DNA of 18,463 nucleotides from an uncultured Clostridium sp. (GCA_900553865.1 USFC01000025.1:1-18463); one strand, 5' to 3'. Numbered from the stretch's first letter, positions 6,343-15,022 are shown. A program made the numbers and translations. The notes: generated by a model not told the origin, from the sequence alone.

Positions 6343-7195
6343 TTTTTCCTTCTCCTTTTTTATCATAATCATCCATAAAATGATGTACTTCTCCATCTTT
6401 TACATATGAAATTATTGTATTCAAATTTACATTTTTTGTACTATTATATATATTCATGTCTACTTTGTCATATACGCTTCTTAATTGTTTTAAAAGTTTT
6501 TTCATTTCTTCTCTTTTAGAGCCTGCCTTTTTACTTTCTTCCTTTTCTTTAGTTACTTTGCATGCACATTGTAAGAATTCTAAATTATTTCTTTCTTTCC
6601 ATTTTATAATATTTTCTTCTTTTACGTAATATAAAGGCCTTATTAATTCCATTCCTTCATGAAATGTACTATGTAGTTTTGGCATCATTGTTTGCATTTG
6701 TGAGCCATAAAGCATTCCCATAAGTATTGTTTCAACTACATCATCAAAATGATGTCCAAGTGCAATTTTATTGCAGCCTAATTCTTTTGCTTTTCTATAC
6801 AAATGACCTCTTCTCATTCTTGCACATATGTAGCAAGGGTGGTCGTCTATTTTTTCTACTACTTCAAATATATTGCTTTCAAACATTGTAATTGGAATAT
6901 TTAGTAATTTTGCATTACTTATTATTTTTTGTTTATTTATTTCATTATATCCTGGGTTCATAACAAGAAAAACTAATTCAAAGTCAATCTTTCCGTGTCT
7001 TTGCAATTCTTGCATACATTTTGCAAGAAGCATAGAATCTTTTCCTCCTGAGATGCATACAGCAATTTTATCGCCACTTTGTATCATTTCAAATTCTCTT
7101 ATTCCTTTTGTAAATTGATTCCATATTTTTTTGCGATATGTAGTCATTATACTTCTTTCTATTTCTTGATATCTTTCCACGTTTTTGTTTTTCAT
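6332..7195 (-). CDS. TtcA-like PP-loop tRNA thiolation enzyme
   Basis: The PP-loop ATPase motif SGGKDS (49-54) marks an adenylating tRNA-modifying enzyme. CYIC (C121, C124) and a later pair (C210, C212) match the cysteine layout of TtcA, which uses a [4Fe-4S] cluster to make 2-thiocytidine at position 32 of tRNA. ALGHHFDDVVET (145-156) is another conserved block. Length 287 is in the family range. The start is uncertain. The first ATG (7195) has AAGGA directly against it, too close to work well; Met17 (7147) has AGAAAG about 6 bases ahead and may be the real start. It lies 60 bases after tcdA and overlaps the TSCPD gene. The exact substrate in clostridia is not established, so I give no gene symbol. 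Confidence 0.85.
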   Translation of the reverse strand: MKNKNVERYQEIERSIMTTYRKKIWNQFTKGIREFEMIQSGDKIAVCISGGKDSMLLAKCMQELQRHGKIDFELVFLVMNPGYNEINKQKIISNAKLLNIPITMFESNIFEVVEKIDDHPCYICARMRRGHLYRKAKELGCNKIALGHHFDDVVETILMGMLYGSQMQTMMPKLHSTFHEGMELIRPLYYVKEENIIKWKERNNLEFLQCACKVTKEKEESKKAGSKREEMKKLLKQLRSVYDKVDMNIYNSTKNVNLNTIISYVKDGEVHHFMDDYDKKGEGKNGI

Positions 7196-7255
7196 TCCTT
7201 GTAATATTTATTTAGGTTTTTAATTAGTTTTGCCTATAAACTATTTTTAACTTAT

Positions 7256-8011
7256 TTATTTAGAAATAATATCTTTTATAACCTCTCCTGCCATAGCTAG
7301 TCCTGCAACTGATGGCACAAATGATATGCTTCCCGGAACTTGATTTCTTTCGGCACATTTTCTTTTTGTTCCCGGTGGGCATATGCAATTTGTTTTACAA
7401 CTGCATTCTAGTGTTTCGTCTGGCTTTATTGGTTCTTCTTTTGAATAAATAACTTTTAAGCTATCTATATTTCTTTTTCTTAATTCTTTTCTCATTACTT
7501 TAGCAAGTGGGCATATACTTGTTTTATATATATCTGTAACTTCAAATGCTAAAGGATTAAGTTTGTTTCCTGTTCCCATTGATGAAATTACTGGAATATT
7601 CATTTTTTTGCATTGTGCTACAATTTCAATTTTTGCTGTAACTGTATCTACACAATCAACTACATATGATAAACTTTCATCTATAATTTTGGTTTCAGAA
7701 TCTGGCATAAAAAATTCTTGATATGTTTCCACATTTGCCTTTGGATTTATTTCTAATATTCTTTCTTTCATTACATCTACTTTATATTTTCCTATTGTTT
7801 TTCTTGTGGCAATTATTTGTCTATTTAAATTTGTTAAACAAATTTTATCATCATCTACTAATACAAAGTTTCCAACTCCTGCTCTTACCAAACCTTCTAC
7901 TACAAATGAGCCTACTCCGCCTATTCCAAATATTGCTACTTTTACATTTTGTAATTTTTCTATTCCTTCTTTTCCTATTAGTAATTCTGTTCTTGAAAAT
8001 TGATTTAACAT
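7256..8011 (-). CDS. tcdA: tRNA threonylcarbamoyladenosine dehydratase TcdA
   Basis: TcdA cyclises t6A at position 37 of ANN-decoding tRNAs to ct6A using ATP. The 251-residue ThiF/E1-like protein shows the nucleotide-binding loop FGIGGVGS (28-35), NRQI (63-66), the DCVD segment (119-122), an ICPL segment (166-169) and the C-terminal GSISFVPSVAGLAMAGEV (227-244). A cysteine-rich insert at 203-219 (C203, C205, C209, C211, C219) resembles the insert in clostridial relatives and may bind metal. The start has AAAGGA at good spacing. It follows tsaD, which makes its substrate nucleotide, after 51 bases, so the pathway order is mirrored in the operon. Confidence 0.93.
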   Translation of the reverse strand: MLNQFSRTELLIGKEGIEKLQNVKVAIFGIGGVGSFVVEGLVRAGVGNFVLVDDDKICLTNLNRQIIATRKTIGKYKVDVMKERILEINPKANVETYQEFFMPDSETKIIDESLSYVVDCVDTVTAKIEIVAQCKKMNIPVISSMGTGNKLNPLAFEVTDIYKTSICPLAKVMRKELRKRNIDSLKVIYSKEEPIKPDETLECSCKTNCICPPGTKRKCAERNQVPGSISFVPSVAGLAMAGEVIKDIISK

Positions 8012-8062
8012 TTTGTTTTCCTTTCAATTTTATATTGGCAATAGGGACACCATTTATTGCTA

Positions 8063-9055
8063 CTATTCACATATTTTTAAGTTTGGTACTGCATTTAGTT
8101 CTAAATTTGACCTTACTCCATTTATATAATTATAATATCCCGCTGATGCTATCATTGCTGCATTGTCTGTACACAAAATTGGCTCTGGATAATATATTTT
8201 CATTCCTTTTTCTTCTAATTCTTTAAATCTTTTTCTTATATAACTATTTGCTGAAACGCCTCCAGCTAATGCTATCGTATTCAAATTTAATTTTTTACAT
8301 GCTTTTAATGCATTTTCTAGCAATACCTCTGTTACCGTTTTTTCAAAACTTGCTGCTAAATCTGCTTTGTTTACATCTGGTTTTTTGTGATGTAAGTTTA
8401 TTACTGCTGTTTTTATTCCACTAAAACTAAAATCTAAATTTTCAAAATGTGTTTTTGGCAAATCGATATTTGCTGTACCATCTTTTGCAAGTTTATCTAT
8501 TTTAGGTCCTCCTGGATAGCCAAGTCCTATTACTCTTGCTACTTTGTCAAAAGCTTCACCTATTGCATCATCCCTAGTTTTTCCTAATATTTCAAATTCT
8601 TTGTAGTCTTTTATATGTACTAAATGTGTATGGCCACCTGAAACTACCAATGCTAAAAATGGTGGTTTTAGTTCTTTATTTGTTATATAGTTTGCTGCAA
8701 TGTGGCCTTCTATATGGTTTGTTCCAACTAATGGTTTATTTGCTGCATATGCAAGTGCTTTAGCATATGAAACGCCTACCAAAAGAGCTCCAACTAGCCC
8801 TGGGCCATATGTGCAGGAAATAGCATCTATTTCATCTAGTTTCATGTTTGCATCTTTTAGTGCTTTTTTTGTAACATTTGAAATAACCTCTACATGATTC
8901 CTAGAAGCTATTTCTGGTACTACCCCTCCAAATTTTTCATGAATTGGAACTTGTGAACTTATCACATTTGACAATACTTCTCTTCCATTTTTCACTACTG
9001 CAACTGATGTTTCATCACAACTTGATTCTATTCCTAATATGTATATATCTTTCAT
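8063..9055 (-). CDS. tsaD: tRNA t6A transferase subunit TsaD
   Basis: TsaD transfers the threonylcarbamoyl group to A37 of tRNAs that read ANN codons, working with TsaB and TsaE. The 330-residue product has the ASKHA-fold ATP site near SSCDETS (11-17), the iron-binding pair in NHIEGH (H114, H118), VSGGHTH near 138-144, GGVSAN near 265 and the terminal CTDNAAMIA block. Length is normal. AAGGAAG lies before the ATG. It sits between the M50 protease gene (49-base gap) and tcdA (51-base gap). tsaB, tsaE and rimI, its common neighbours in Bacillota, are not in this window. Confidence 0.96.
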   Translation of the reverse strand: MKDIYILGIESSCDETSVAVVKNGREVLSNVISSQVPIHEKFGGVVPEIASRNHVEVISNVTKKALKDANMKLDEIDAISCTYGPGLVGALLVGVSYAKALAYAANKPLVGTNHIEGHIAANYITNKELKPPFLALVVSGGHTHLVHIKDYKEFEILGKTRDDAIGEAFDKVARVIGLGYPGGPKIDKLAKDGTANIDLPKTHFENLDFSFSGIKTAVINLHHKKPDVNKADLAASFEKTVTEVLLENALKACKKLNLNTIALAGGVSANSYIRKRFKELEEKGMKIYYPEPILCTDNAAMIASAGYYNYINGVRSNLELNAVPNLKICE

Positions 9056-9104
9056 CTTTTACTTCCTTCTTATTTTCCTTTGACCTTATATAGTTATTGT
9101 TCTG

Positions 9105-9842
9105 TTACATTCCAAATAAATGGGCTATTGAGGTTACTATTCCTTTATATACTGCATTTATAACTGGTGAAATAATTATGCTTGCTATGTCTGTTAGCCA
9201 TAATACTACAAATATAATGTAGAATATCCTAGAATTTCTTTCAAACCAATCTCTAACATTTACTGGTAAAAATAGTTTTAACACTTTTGAACCGTCTAAT
9301 GGTGGAAGTGGTATTAAATTAAATACTCCTAACCCAATGTTAATTATAATTGTCATTTGTATTAGTGTTAATATTACTAATCCTACCTGTGTTAAGCAAA
9401 ATGCTGGCGCAATTTTAACAATTGCAAAATATATAAAAGTAAATAAAATTGCTAATATTAAATTCACTGCTGGACCTGCTATTGCAACTATTGCCTCGCT
9501 TGCAGTCATACTTTTATCCCTATTAAAGTTTCTTGGATTTATTTCTACTGGTTTTCCCCATCCAAATCCTGCAAATATAAGTAGTAGGGAACCTACTGGG
9601 TCTAAATGTGCAAAAGGATTTAAAGTTAGTCTTCCTTGTCTTCTTGGTGTATCATCTCCCAATTTGTCTGCTGCAAATGCATGTGCAAACTCGTGGAAGG
9701 TTATTGCTATTAATACTGCTGGCAAGGTTAATAACAAATTCAATAATTCTCCTGTGTTATTCCAATATTTACCTATTGCCAACAATACTATTATTCCAAT
9801 AATTACATATAAATTTCTTTTATTATTTTCAAAATCAAACAT
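9105..9842 (-). CDS. Site-2 protease family (M50B) membrane metallopeptidase
   Basis: The 245-residue integral membrane protein carries the zinc motif HEFAH (H50, E51, H54) inside a hydrophobic helix, then the conserved NPFAHLDPVG (75-84) and NLIPLPPLDG (175-184), which supplies the third metal ligand (D183). About five or six membrane helices are visible (about 11-27, 33-55, 84-95, 117-142, 155-178 and 205-224). This is the short, PDZ-lacking bacterial group of unknown substrate, not RseP. AAAGGA lies 6 bases before the ATG. It heads the run leading to tsaD and tcdA; whether they share a function is unknown. Confidence 0.92.
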   Translation of the reverse strand: MFDFENNKRNLYVIIGIIVLLAIGKYWNNTGELLNLLLTLPAVLIAITFHEFAHAFAADKLGDDTPRRQGRLTLNPFAHLDPVGSLLLIFAGFGWGKPVEINPRNFNRDKSMTASEAIVAIAGPAVNLILAILFTFIYFAIVKIAPAFCLTQVGLVILTLIQMTIIINIGLGVFNLIPLPPLDGSKVLKLFLPVNVRDWFERNSRIFYIIFVVLWLTDIASIIISPVINAVYKGIVTSIAHLFGM

Positions 9843-9912
9843 TTTTTATCCTTTCTATTTTTAGGTATTTTTACTGTTTTTAAGTGAGTAATACTTTCGT
9901 TACTTTTAGCTT

Positions 9913-9944
9913 TCTAAAAGGACAGATTTTTATTTCCGTCCTTT
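9913..9944 (-). terminator. Hairpin after HipA-like gene, probable terminator
   Basis: A 10-bp stem with one G-U pair (9917-9926 with 9935-9944) starts 12 bases past the stop of the HipA-like gene. It is followed on the minus strand by only four T residues, so termination may be partial. The arms (AAAGGAC/GTCCTTT) resemble the ends of the dispersed repeats at 2665 and 15128, so it might be a decayed copy. Confidence 0.55.
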
Positions 9945-9955
9945 CTATTTTGCCT

Positions 9956-10819
9956 TTATTTCTTTATTAATTTTTTATAAGTTTCTTCTATAATTTTATA
10001 TCTATATAAAATTATTTTTTTATAGAACTCTTTTCTTATATTTGACATACTTGGGATTTCATTTATAAATTCATCTATTTTATCCATATCTATCTTATTA
10101 AATATTCTTTTTACTGCTTCATTGCATTCTTCATTTTTCATACTGCTAATATATGACATATAATTTATTTTTCTGCCATTTTCCTTTATGCATGAGTATG
10201 TATTTGTTGCTAAATTTTTTAGTTCTTTCTCATCTATTTTGGCTATTTCTTCATCTTCTAACATTGGATTTAAACATGAACCACAATCATATATTTGAGA
10301 AAATTTAGCTATATTTTTTTCTGTATCTACCAATAATCCCCAATTTCCATTATGTCTGTCTGTATTTCCTATTAAAGCATCTATAATAAACATATTCCAA
10401 AACTTTTCTTTTATTTCTTCTGAATTTATACTTTTATTTTCATCTATTACATTTAATATATCTTTTAATTCTGTTTCAATTTTCTTATCTGGGTTTGTAC
10501 TTAAAGCTATTTTTTCAAATTCATATAATATATGGTTATTGTTTGTAAAGTCTTCACACGCGCACACTATTTTTTCTTTTCCATTATATCTATATATTCC
10601 TATTAAGGTATTTTGAGTTTCAAATCCAACTATTTTAAATACATTGCTACCAACATATTCTGAAAAAGCATTATTAATGTATGAGATGTTTTTGTTTTTT
10701 TCTCTTACTGGGTCTGGAAATTTTACTAAGTACTTTTTGTTATTATATATTAATGTTTTTTTCTTTTCTGACCCTTGGTAATTATTTAATTCTTCTTTAC
10801 AATTTGTAAAATCTATCAT
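9956..10819 (-). CDS. HipA/CtkA-like protein kinase, stand-alone
   Basis: The 287-residue protein has the core of HipA-type Ser/Thr kinases: an ATP-site lysine in YLVKFPDP (K33), the SEYVGS block (53-58), the catalytic loop ALIGNTDRHNGNWG (148-161; D154, N159) and the metal-binding IYDCGSCL (176-183; D178). The HipA N-terminal domain is missing, as in the short CtkA-type group (Helicobacter JHP940). No HipB-like DNA-binding antitoxin gene is adjacent. It starts 25 bases after lysS, with AGGTG about 8 bases before its ATG, so it is probably co-transcribed with lysS. HipA kinases that have been studied phosphorylate aminoacyl-tRNA synthetases (GltX for HipA, TrpS for HipT), so LysRS is a plausible but unproven target. 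All catalytic residues are present. Confidence 0.85.
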   Translation of the reverse strand: MIDFTNCKEELNNYQGSEKKKTLIYNNKKYLVKFPDPVREKNKNISYINNAFSEYVGSNVFKIVGFETQNTLIGIYRYNGKEKIVCACEDFTNNNHILYEFEKIALSTNPDKKIETELKDILNVIDENKSINSEEIKEKFWNMFIIDALIGNTDRHNGNWGLLVDTEKNIAKFSQIYDCGSCLNPMLEDEEIAKIDEKELKNLATNTYSCIKENGRKINYMSYISSMKNEECNEAVKRIFNKIDMDKIDEFINEIPSMSNIRKEFYKKIILYRYKIIEETYKKLIKK

Positions 10820-10844
10820 TTATTTTCACCTATTTTTTAACAAA

Positions 10845-12335
10845 TTAATTCAAATGTTTCATCGTAGGGAATAGTAATACATCTCTTATTGAAGCTGAAT
10901 CTGTAAGTAGCATTACTAATCTATCAATTCCTATTCCTAGTCCACCTGTTGGAGGCATTCCATACTCTAATGCTGTAACAAAGTCCTCGTCCATCATGTT
11001 TGCTTCTTCATCTCCTGCATCTCTTGCTTCCATTTGTTTTTTAAATCTTTCATATTGGTCTATTGGATCATTTAATTCTGAATAAGCATTTCCATATTCT
11101 CTTGCACCAATAAATACTTCAAAACGTTCTGTTAAACGTGGGTCTGATGGTTTTCTTTTTGTAAGTGGTGAAACTTCTACTGGGTAATCATATATAAATG
11201 TTGGTTGAATTAGAGTTTCTTCTACTTTTGCTTCAAATACTTGACTTATTATTTCTCCTCTTGTTAGTTTTAGTTCATCTAATTCTACATGTAGCTCTTC
11301 TGCTGCTTTTTTAGCTGCTTCGTCAGTTTCAATTGTATTAAAATCTACTCCTGTTACTTCTTTTATAGAATCTATCATTGATATTCTTTTCCATGATGGT
11401 GTTAAATCTATTTGTGTTCCCTGATATGTTATTTTTGTTGTTCCAAGTACTTTTAATGCTACTTTTGATATGATTTCTTCTGTTATATCCATCATATCAT
11501 TGTAATCTTCATATGCTGAATATAATTCTATGTTTGTAAATTCTGGGTTATGTTTTATATCCATTCCTTCATTTCTGAACATTCTTCCCATTTCATATAC
11601 TTTGTCAAATCCACCAACTATTAATCTTTTTAGGTATAGTTCGTTAGCAATTCTTAAGTACATGTCCATGTCTAAAGTATTGTGGTGTGTAATGAATGGT
11701 CTTGCTGCTGCTCCACCTGCTATTGTATTTAATATAGGTGTTTCAACTTCTAAATAACCTTTTTCATTTAATATGTTTTTAACTTCTTGTAATATTTGAA
11801 TTCTTTTTAAGAAGGTATCTTTTACTTCTGGATTCATTATTAAATCTACATATCTTTGGCGATAACGCAAGTCTGTATCTTTTAGACCATGGAATTTTTC
11901 TGGAAGTGGTCTTAAAGATTTTGAAAGAAGTGTTACTTCTTTTGCATGTATTGAGATTTCTCCTGTTTTTGTTTTAAATACAAATCCTGTTATTCCTATA
12001 ATGTCACCTATATCATCTTCTTTAAATTGTTTGTAACTTTCTTCTCCTAATTCATTTATACTAATATAACTTTGTATTCTTCCATCTCCATCTTGTATAT
12101 GGCAAAATGATGCTTTTCCCATTATTCTTTTTGCCATAATTCTACCTGCTACTGTTACGTCTTTTCCTTCTAATTCTTCGTAATTATCTACAACTTGTTT
12201 GCTTGTATGTGTTCTATTAAATTTTGTTATTTCAAAAGGATTTTTCCCTTCTTCTTTTAATTTTGTTAATTTATCTCTTCTTATTTGCATTAATTGATTA
12301 ACATCTACTTCTTGTTCTTGATTTTGTTTTTCCAT
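10845..12335 (-). CDS. lysS: Lysyl-tRNA synthetase, class II
   Basis: LysRS charges tRNA-Lys. The 496-residue product has an N-terminal helix (1-35), an OB-fold anticodon-binding domain (about 60-145) and the class II catalytic core. Motif 2 is visible in MFRNEGMDIKHNPEFTNIE near 257-275 and motif 3 in GGLGIGIDRLVML near 469-481. Length is normal. It has a strong promoter (12373-12401), and GGTAGG precedes the ATG. It is followed closely by the HipA-like kinase gene and then a weak terminator. Confidence 0.97.
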   Translation of the reverse strand: MEKQNQEQEVDVNQLMQIRRDKLTKLKEEGKNPFEITKFNRTHTSKQVVDNYEELEGKDVTVAGRIMAKRIMGKASFCHIQDGDGRIQSYISINELGEESYKQFKEDDIGDIIGITGFVFKTKTGEISIHAKEVTLLSKSLRPLPEKFHGLKDTDLRYRQRYVDLIMNPEVKDTFLKRIQILQEVKNILNEKGYLEVETPILNTIAGGAAARPFITHHNTLDMDMYLRIANELYLKRLIVGGFDKVYEMGRMFRNEGMDIKHNPEFTNIELYSAYEDYNDMMDITEEIISKVALKVLGTTKITYQGTQIDLTPSWKRISMIDSIKEVTGVDFNTIETDEAAKKAAEELHVELDELKLTRGEIISQVFEAKVEETLIQPTFIYDYPVEVSPLTKRKPSDPRLTERFEVFIGAREYGNAYSELNDPIDQYERFKKQMEARDAGDEEANMMDEDFVTALEYGMPPTGGLGIGIDRLVMLLTDSASIRDVLLFPTMKHLN

Positions 12336-12372
12336 TGCTAAAACCTACCTTTTCTTTATTTTTTACCATTCT

Positions 12373-12401
12373 ATTATATAGCATTTTCAAAAAAATGTAA
12401 A
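12373..12401 (-). promoter_or_regulatory. Promoter of lysS
   Basis: TTTACA (12396-12401), a 17-base spacer and TATAAT (12373-12378) on the minus strand form a strong housekeeping promoter about 38 bases before lysS. No T-box leader fits in the short 5' region. Confidence 0.82.
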
Positions 12402-12424
12402 CCATAATTTTAATGTTTCTTTGA

Positions 12425-12466
12425 TAAAAATAAGGCCTTTTTTATTTGGTATATAAAAGACCTTAT
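12425..12466 (-). terminator. Intrinsic terminator after 3D-domain gene
   Basis: A 12-bp stem with one G-U pair (12430-12441 with 12455-12466) is followed on the minus strand by five T residues. It ends the 3D-domain gene transcript just before the lysS promoter. Confidence 0.8.
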
Positions 12467-12475
12467 CTTTATACG

Positions 12476-12518
12476 GAGAAACCAAGGAAATTGCATTGCT
12501 TTTTCCTTGGCTTTTCTC
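12476..12518 (+). repeat. Second hairpin beside the terminator
   Basis: A perfect 9-bp stem (12482-12490 with 12502-12510) extends by GAGAA/TTCTC after a small internal loop. The T-run (12519-12523) is on the plus-strand side, so as an intrinsic terminator it would act on plus-strand transcripts. It may block antisense transcription into the 3D-domain gene, or be a 3' mRNA stabiliser for that gene. Confidence 0.5.
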
Positions 12519-12521
12519 TTT

Positions 12522-13241
12522 TTATGAGTTGGTTCTTTTGCTGTAAATATAGGCTTCTAATGTTTTTCGTCCATATTTAATTGCTTCTTCATGACTCTCG
12601 AAGTATATATCCAACTTTTCATCAGATATTGCTCCACCTCGGTCTTCCACTTCAAACCACCCATTGTTTGGCATATTAGCTAAAGCTGGAATATATATAA
12701 TTGTTCCAATTGGATATTTTCTTCCTGCCGCCACTGTATGCCATGGCTTAGCTTTTCTTCCAGATGCTGTAATTCCATCTGTTTTACCACAACAAATTTC
12801 GCAAGCACAATATGCTGAGGTATTCAGTTTAACTACAACTGGGTCAGTTGCATTTTTAGTAGTAACTTTTGAAGTTTGACTTTTAGCTGGTTGCTTGGTT
12901 TCTTCGTTTTTTACTTTAACCAACACCATGTTACTTACTTTCTGCTTATCACTACTTTTGTAGGTAAGCTGTACTACCGTACTTTCAGGCTGTACTTCTT
13001 GCATTTGCGGTATTTCTTCGTATAACGAATTTTCCACAATTTTTTCACCTTTGATGTTTACTTCTTTAATTTGCTTTTTAAGGCAAACCACCTGTGCTAG
13101 AAGCATTGAAATTATAATTCCTGCTACCAGTATGGTAGTTTTTAAGACTATTAATATACGCCTTTCTGTTCTCCGGTAGCCTCTTAACTTTCTTGCTCTT
13201 TTCATTGCTTTTTCTCTTGCTGTTTTTCTTCTTTTGTTCAT
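12522..13241 (-). CDS. Membrane-anchored 3D-domain cell wall protein
   Basis: The C-terminal 3D domain (named for its aspartates) is clear: YCACEICCGKTDGITASGRK (144-163), HTVAA (168-172), then EVEDRGGAI (197-205) and KLDIYF (209-214). It shares the double-psi barrel of MltA-type lytic transglycosylases and of YabE/YuiC/Sps-like proteins, so a peptidoglycan-cleaving role is likely. The start at 13241 is chosen because AAGGAG lies 6 bases ahead. Longer versions would begin upstream of the predicted transcription start. The 239-residue product has a very basic 28-residue cytoplasmic tail, one hydrophobic helix (about 29-54) that anchors or exports it, and a Lys/Thr-rich linker. No G5 or LysM domain is seen. 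The four cysteines at C145, C147, C150 and C151 are an unusual cluster for an exported protein. Confidence 0.88.
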   Translation of the reverse strand: MNKRRKTAREKAMKRARKLRGYRRTERRILIVLKTTILVAGIIISMLLAQVVCLKKQIKEVNIKGEKIVENSLYEEIPQMQEVQPESTVVQLTYKSSDKQKVSNMVLVKVKNEETKQPAKSQTSKVTTKNATDPVVVKLNTSAYCACEICCGKTDGITASGRKAKPWHTVAAGRKYPIGTIIYIPALANMPNNGWFEVEDRGGAISDEKLDIYFESHEEAIKYGRKTLEAYIYSKRTNS

Positions 13242-13301
13242 ATTTTTCTCCTTCATTAACTTGCCATTTGGCTTTATTAAATTGTAGAACCTATATAATT
13301 T

Positions 13302-13330
13302 ATTATAGCAAATTTTCGCCAAAAAGTCAA
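13302..13330 (-). promoter_or_regulatory. Promoter of 3D-domain gene
   Basis: TTGACT (13325-13330), a 17-base spacer and TATAAT preceded by TGC (13302-13307) form an excellent promoter with an extended -10. It fixes the start of transcription near 13295 and so rules out the ATG at 13322 as the gene start. Confidence 0.85.
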
Positions 13331-13379
13331 TTTATGTAAATCGATTTTCCTGTTTGTGCCTATTTAAAAAAATTAATCG

Positions 13380-15008
13380 TTATACTGCTTTTCTTAACTG
13401 TTTTGCATGTTCTAAAGATATTTCGTTTACTTCCCCACTAGCAATTCTTGCTATTTCTTTTATAGTTCTTTCTTCATTTAGCTTTTCTACTTTTGTTCTT
13501 GTCTTTTCATTTTCTACTTCTTTGCTAATGTAATAATTGTAATCCCCTTTTGCTGCTATTGTTGCCAAATGGGTTACACATAATATTTGATGTTTTTTAG
13601 CAATATTTTTCATTTTTACGCTAACTGCATTTGCTGCTTTCCCACTTATTCCTGTATCTATTTCATCAAATATAAGTACTGGGACTTTGTCCACATCTGC
13701 TAATACTGATTTTATTCCCAGCATTATTCTTGACATTTCTCCACCAGATGCTATTTTTATAAGTGTTTTTTCTTGTTCTCCAATATTAGTAGAAATAACA
13801 AATTCTACAGTATCTAATCCATTTTTGTTAAATTCATTTTGCATATTAAATTCAATTTTTACATTAAATTTAGCATTTGGCATTTCTAGTTCTGCAAGTT
13901 CTTTATTTATTTTTTTAGATAGTTCTTTTGCACTTTGCATACGCAATTCATTCATTTGACTTGCTAATACCTTCATTTTATTTTCTACACTACTTAATTC
14001 TTTTTTCAACTTATTGTTTATTTCATCTACATTTTCTATTTCATAAATTTCTTGTTCTACTTTTTGTTTATATTTTAAAATTTCCTCTATGCTGTTTCCA
14101 TATTTTCTTTTTAAAGCAAATATTAAATCTAAGCGTTCTTCCATTTCATTTCTCTCTTGTTCATCAAAATATACATCTTCTTTTGCTTCTGAAATATCTC
14201 TACTTAATTCTTGAATATCGTAATATACATTTTTTAATTCACTTAATTTTTTACTATAATTTTCATCTATACCTTCTATTTTTTCTAATGCTCTTATTGA
14301 GGTATTTATTCCTTCTATTACTTGTTCTGTTAATGTATTGTCTGCTATTTCTAAGTTTTCAACTATTTTTTCTGAATTTAGTATTATTTTCCTTTGTTCT
14401 TCTAATGTTTCGTCTTCCCCTTGCTTTAAATTTGCTTCTTCTATTTCATTTTGCTGATATTTTAATAAATCTAATTTTCTTTGTTTTTCTTGCTCGTCTC
14501 CATAGTTGTTTTTTAGTTCTGTTTTTATTTGGTTGTATTTAGCAAATAAATTTCTGTATTCTGCTTTTATTTTTAATACTTTTTCTCCTATAAAACTATC
14601 CAAATATCCTATGTGTGAAGATTTGTCCATAATTGTTTGGTTATCGTTTTGCCCATGTATATCTATTATTTGCTTCATAAATTCTTTAAGTTCACTTACA
14701 GTTACTAGTCTTCCATTTATTTTGCATGAATTTCTACCATTTGCATAAATCTCCCTTGAAACTATTATATTTCCATCTACTGCAATTGGATTTTCAGGCA
14801 TATAAATAGATGCCTCTACATATGAATATTCTTCGCCTCTTCTTATCATTTCTTTTGAAAATCTATTTCCACAAATTATGCCTAATGAATCTATTATTAA
14901 GGTTTTTCCTGCTCCAGTTTCTCCTGTTAGAACATTAAAACCATTTTCTAAATTTATACTTAAATTATCTATTATTCCTATATTTTTTATTTGTATTGTA
15001 CTAATCAT
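13380..15008 (-). CDS. recN: DNA repair ATPase RecN
   Basis: RecN is an SMC-like ATPase that acts early at DNA double-strand breaks. The 542-residue product shows Walker A GETGAGKT (28-35), a Q-loop region near DIHGQNDNQT, long coiled-coil arms (about 150-370), and the C-terminal signature and Walker B in ASGGEMSR and LIFDEIDTGISG. It is a little shorter than the usual 550-570 residues but shows no missing motif. GGAGG lies 7 bases before the ATG. It is a single gene with its own consensus promoter and a LexA-box-like palindrome, so SOS control is likely. The 3D-domain gene follows on the same strand from a separate promoter. Confidence 0.96.
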   Translation of the reverse strand: MISTIQIKNIGIIDNLSINLENGFNVLTGETGAGKTLIIDSLGIICGNRFSKEMIRRGEEYSYVEASIYMPENPIAVDGNIIVSREIYANGRNSCKINGRLVTVSELKEFMKQIIDIHGQNDNQTIMDKSSHIGYLDSFIGEKVLKIKAEYRNLFAKYNQIKTELKNNYGDEQEKQRKLDLLKYQQNEIEEANLKQGEDETLEEQRKIILNSEKIVENLEIADNTLTEQVIEGINTSIRALEKIEGIDENYSKKLSELKNVYYDIQELSRDISEAKEDVYFDEQERNEMEERLDLIFALKRKYGNSIEEILKYKQKVEQEIYEIENVDEINNKLKKELSSVENKMKVLASQMNELRMQSAKELSKKINKELAELEMPNAKFNVKIEFNMQNEFNKNGLDTVEFVISTNIGEQEKTLIKIASGGEMSRIMLGIKSVLADVDKVPVLIFDEIDTGISGKAANAVSVKMKNIAKKHQILCVTHLATIAAKGDYNYYISKEVENEKTRTKVEKLNEERTIKEIARIASGEVNEISLEHAKQLRKAV

Positions 15009-15022
15009 AAAAATACCTCCAT

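Noticed and set aside
8038..8060. GCAATA/TATTGC inverted pair around GGGACACC between tsaD and tcdA
   Set aside because: The stem is only 6 bp with no T-run; it may be a trace of the GGGACA repeat family but is too short to claim.
7723..8226. Plus-strand open frame of 167 codons across tcdA and tsaD
   Set aside because: It is Leu/Phe-rich and antisense to two well-supported genes, with no ribosome binding site.
13242..13322. Longer start for the 3D-domain gene at 13322
   Set aside because: The predicted -10 box lies inside that extension, so the upstream ATG would not be transcribed.
13928..14542. Long plus-strand open frame of 204 codons inside recN
   Set aside because: Leu/Phe-rich composition is the mirror of the Lys/Glu-rich RecN coiled coil; it is a shadow of a clearly real gene.
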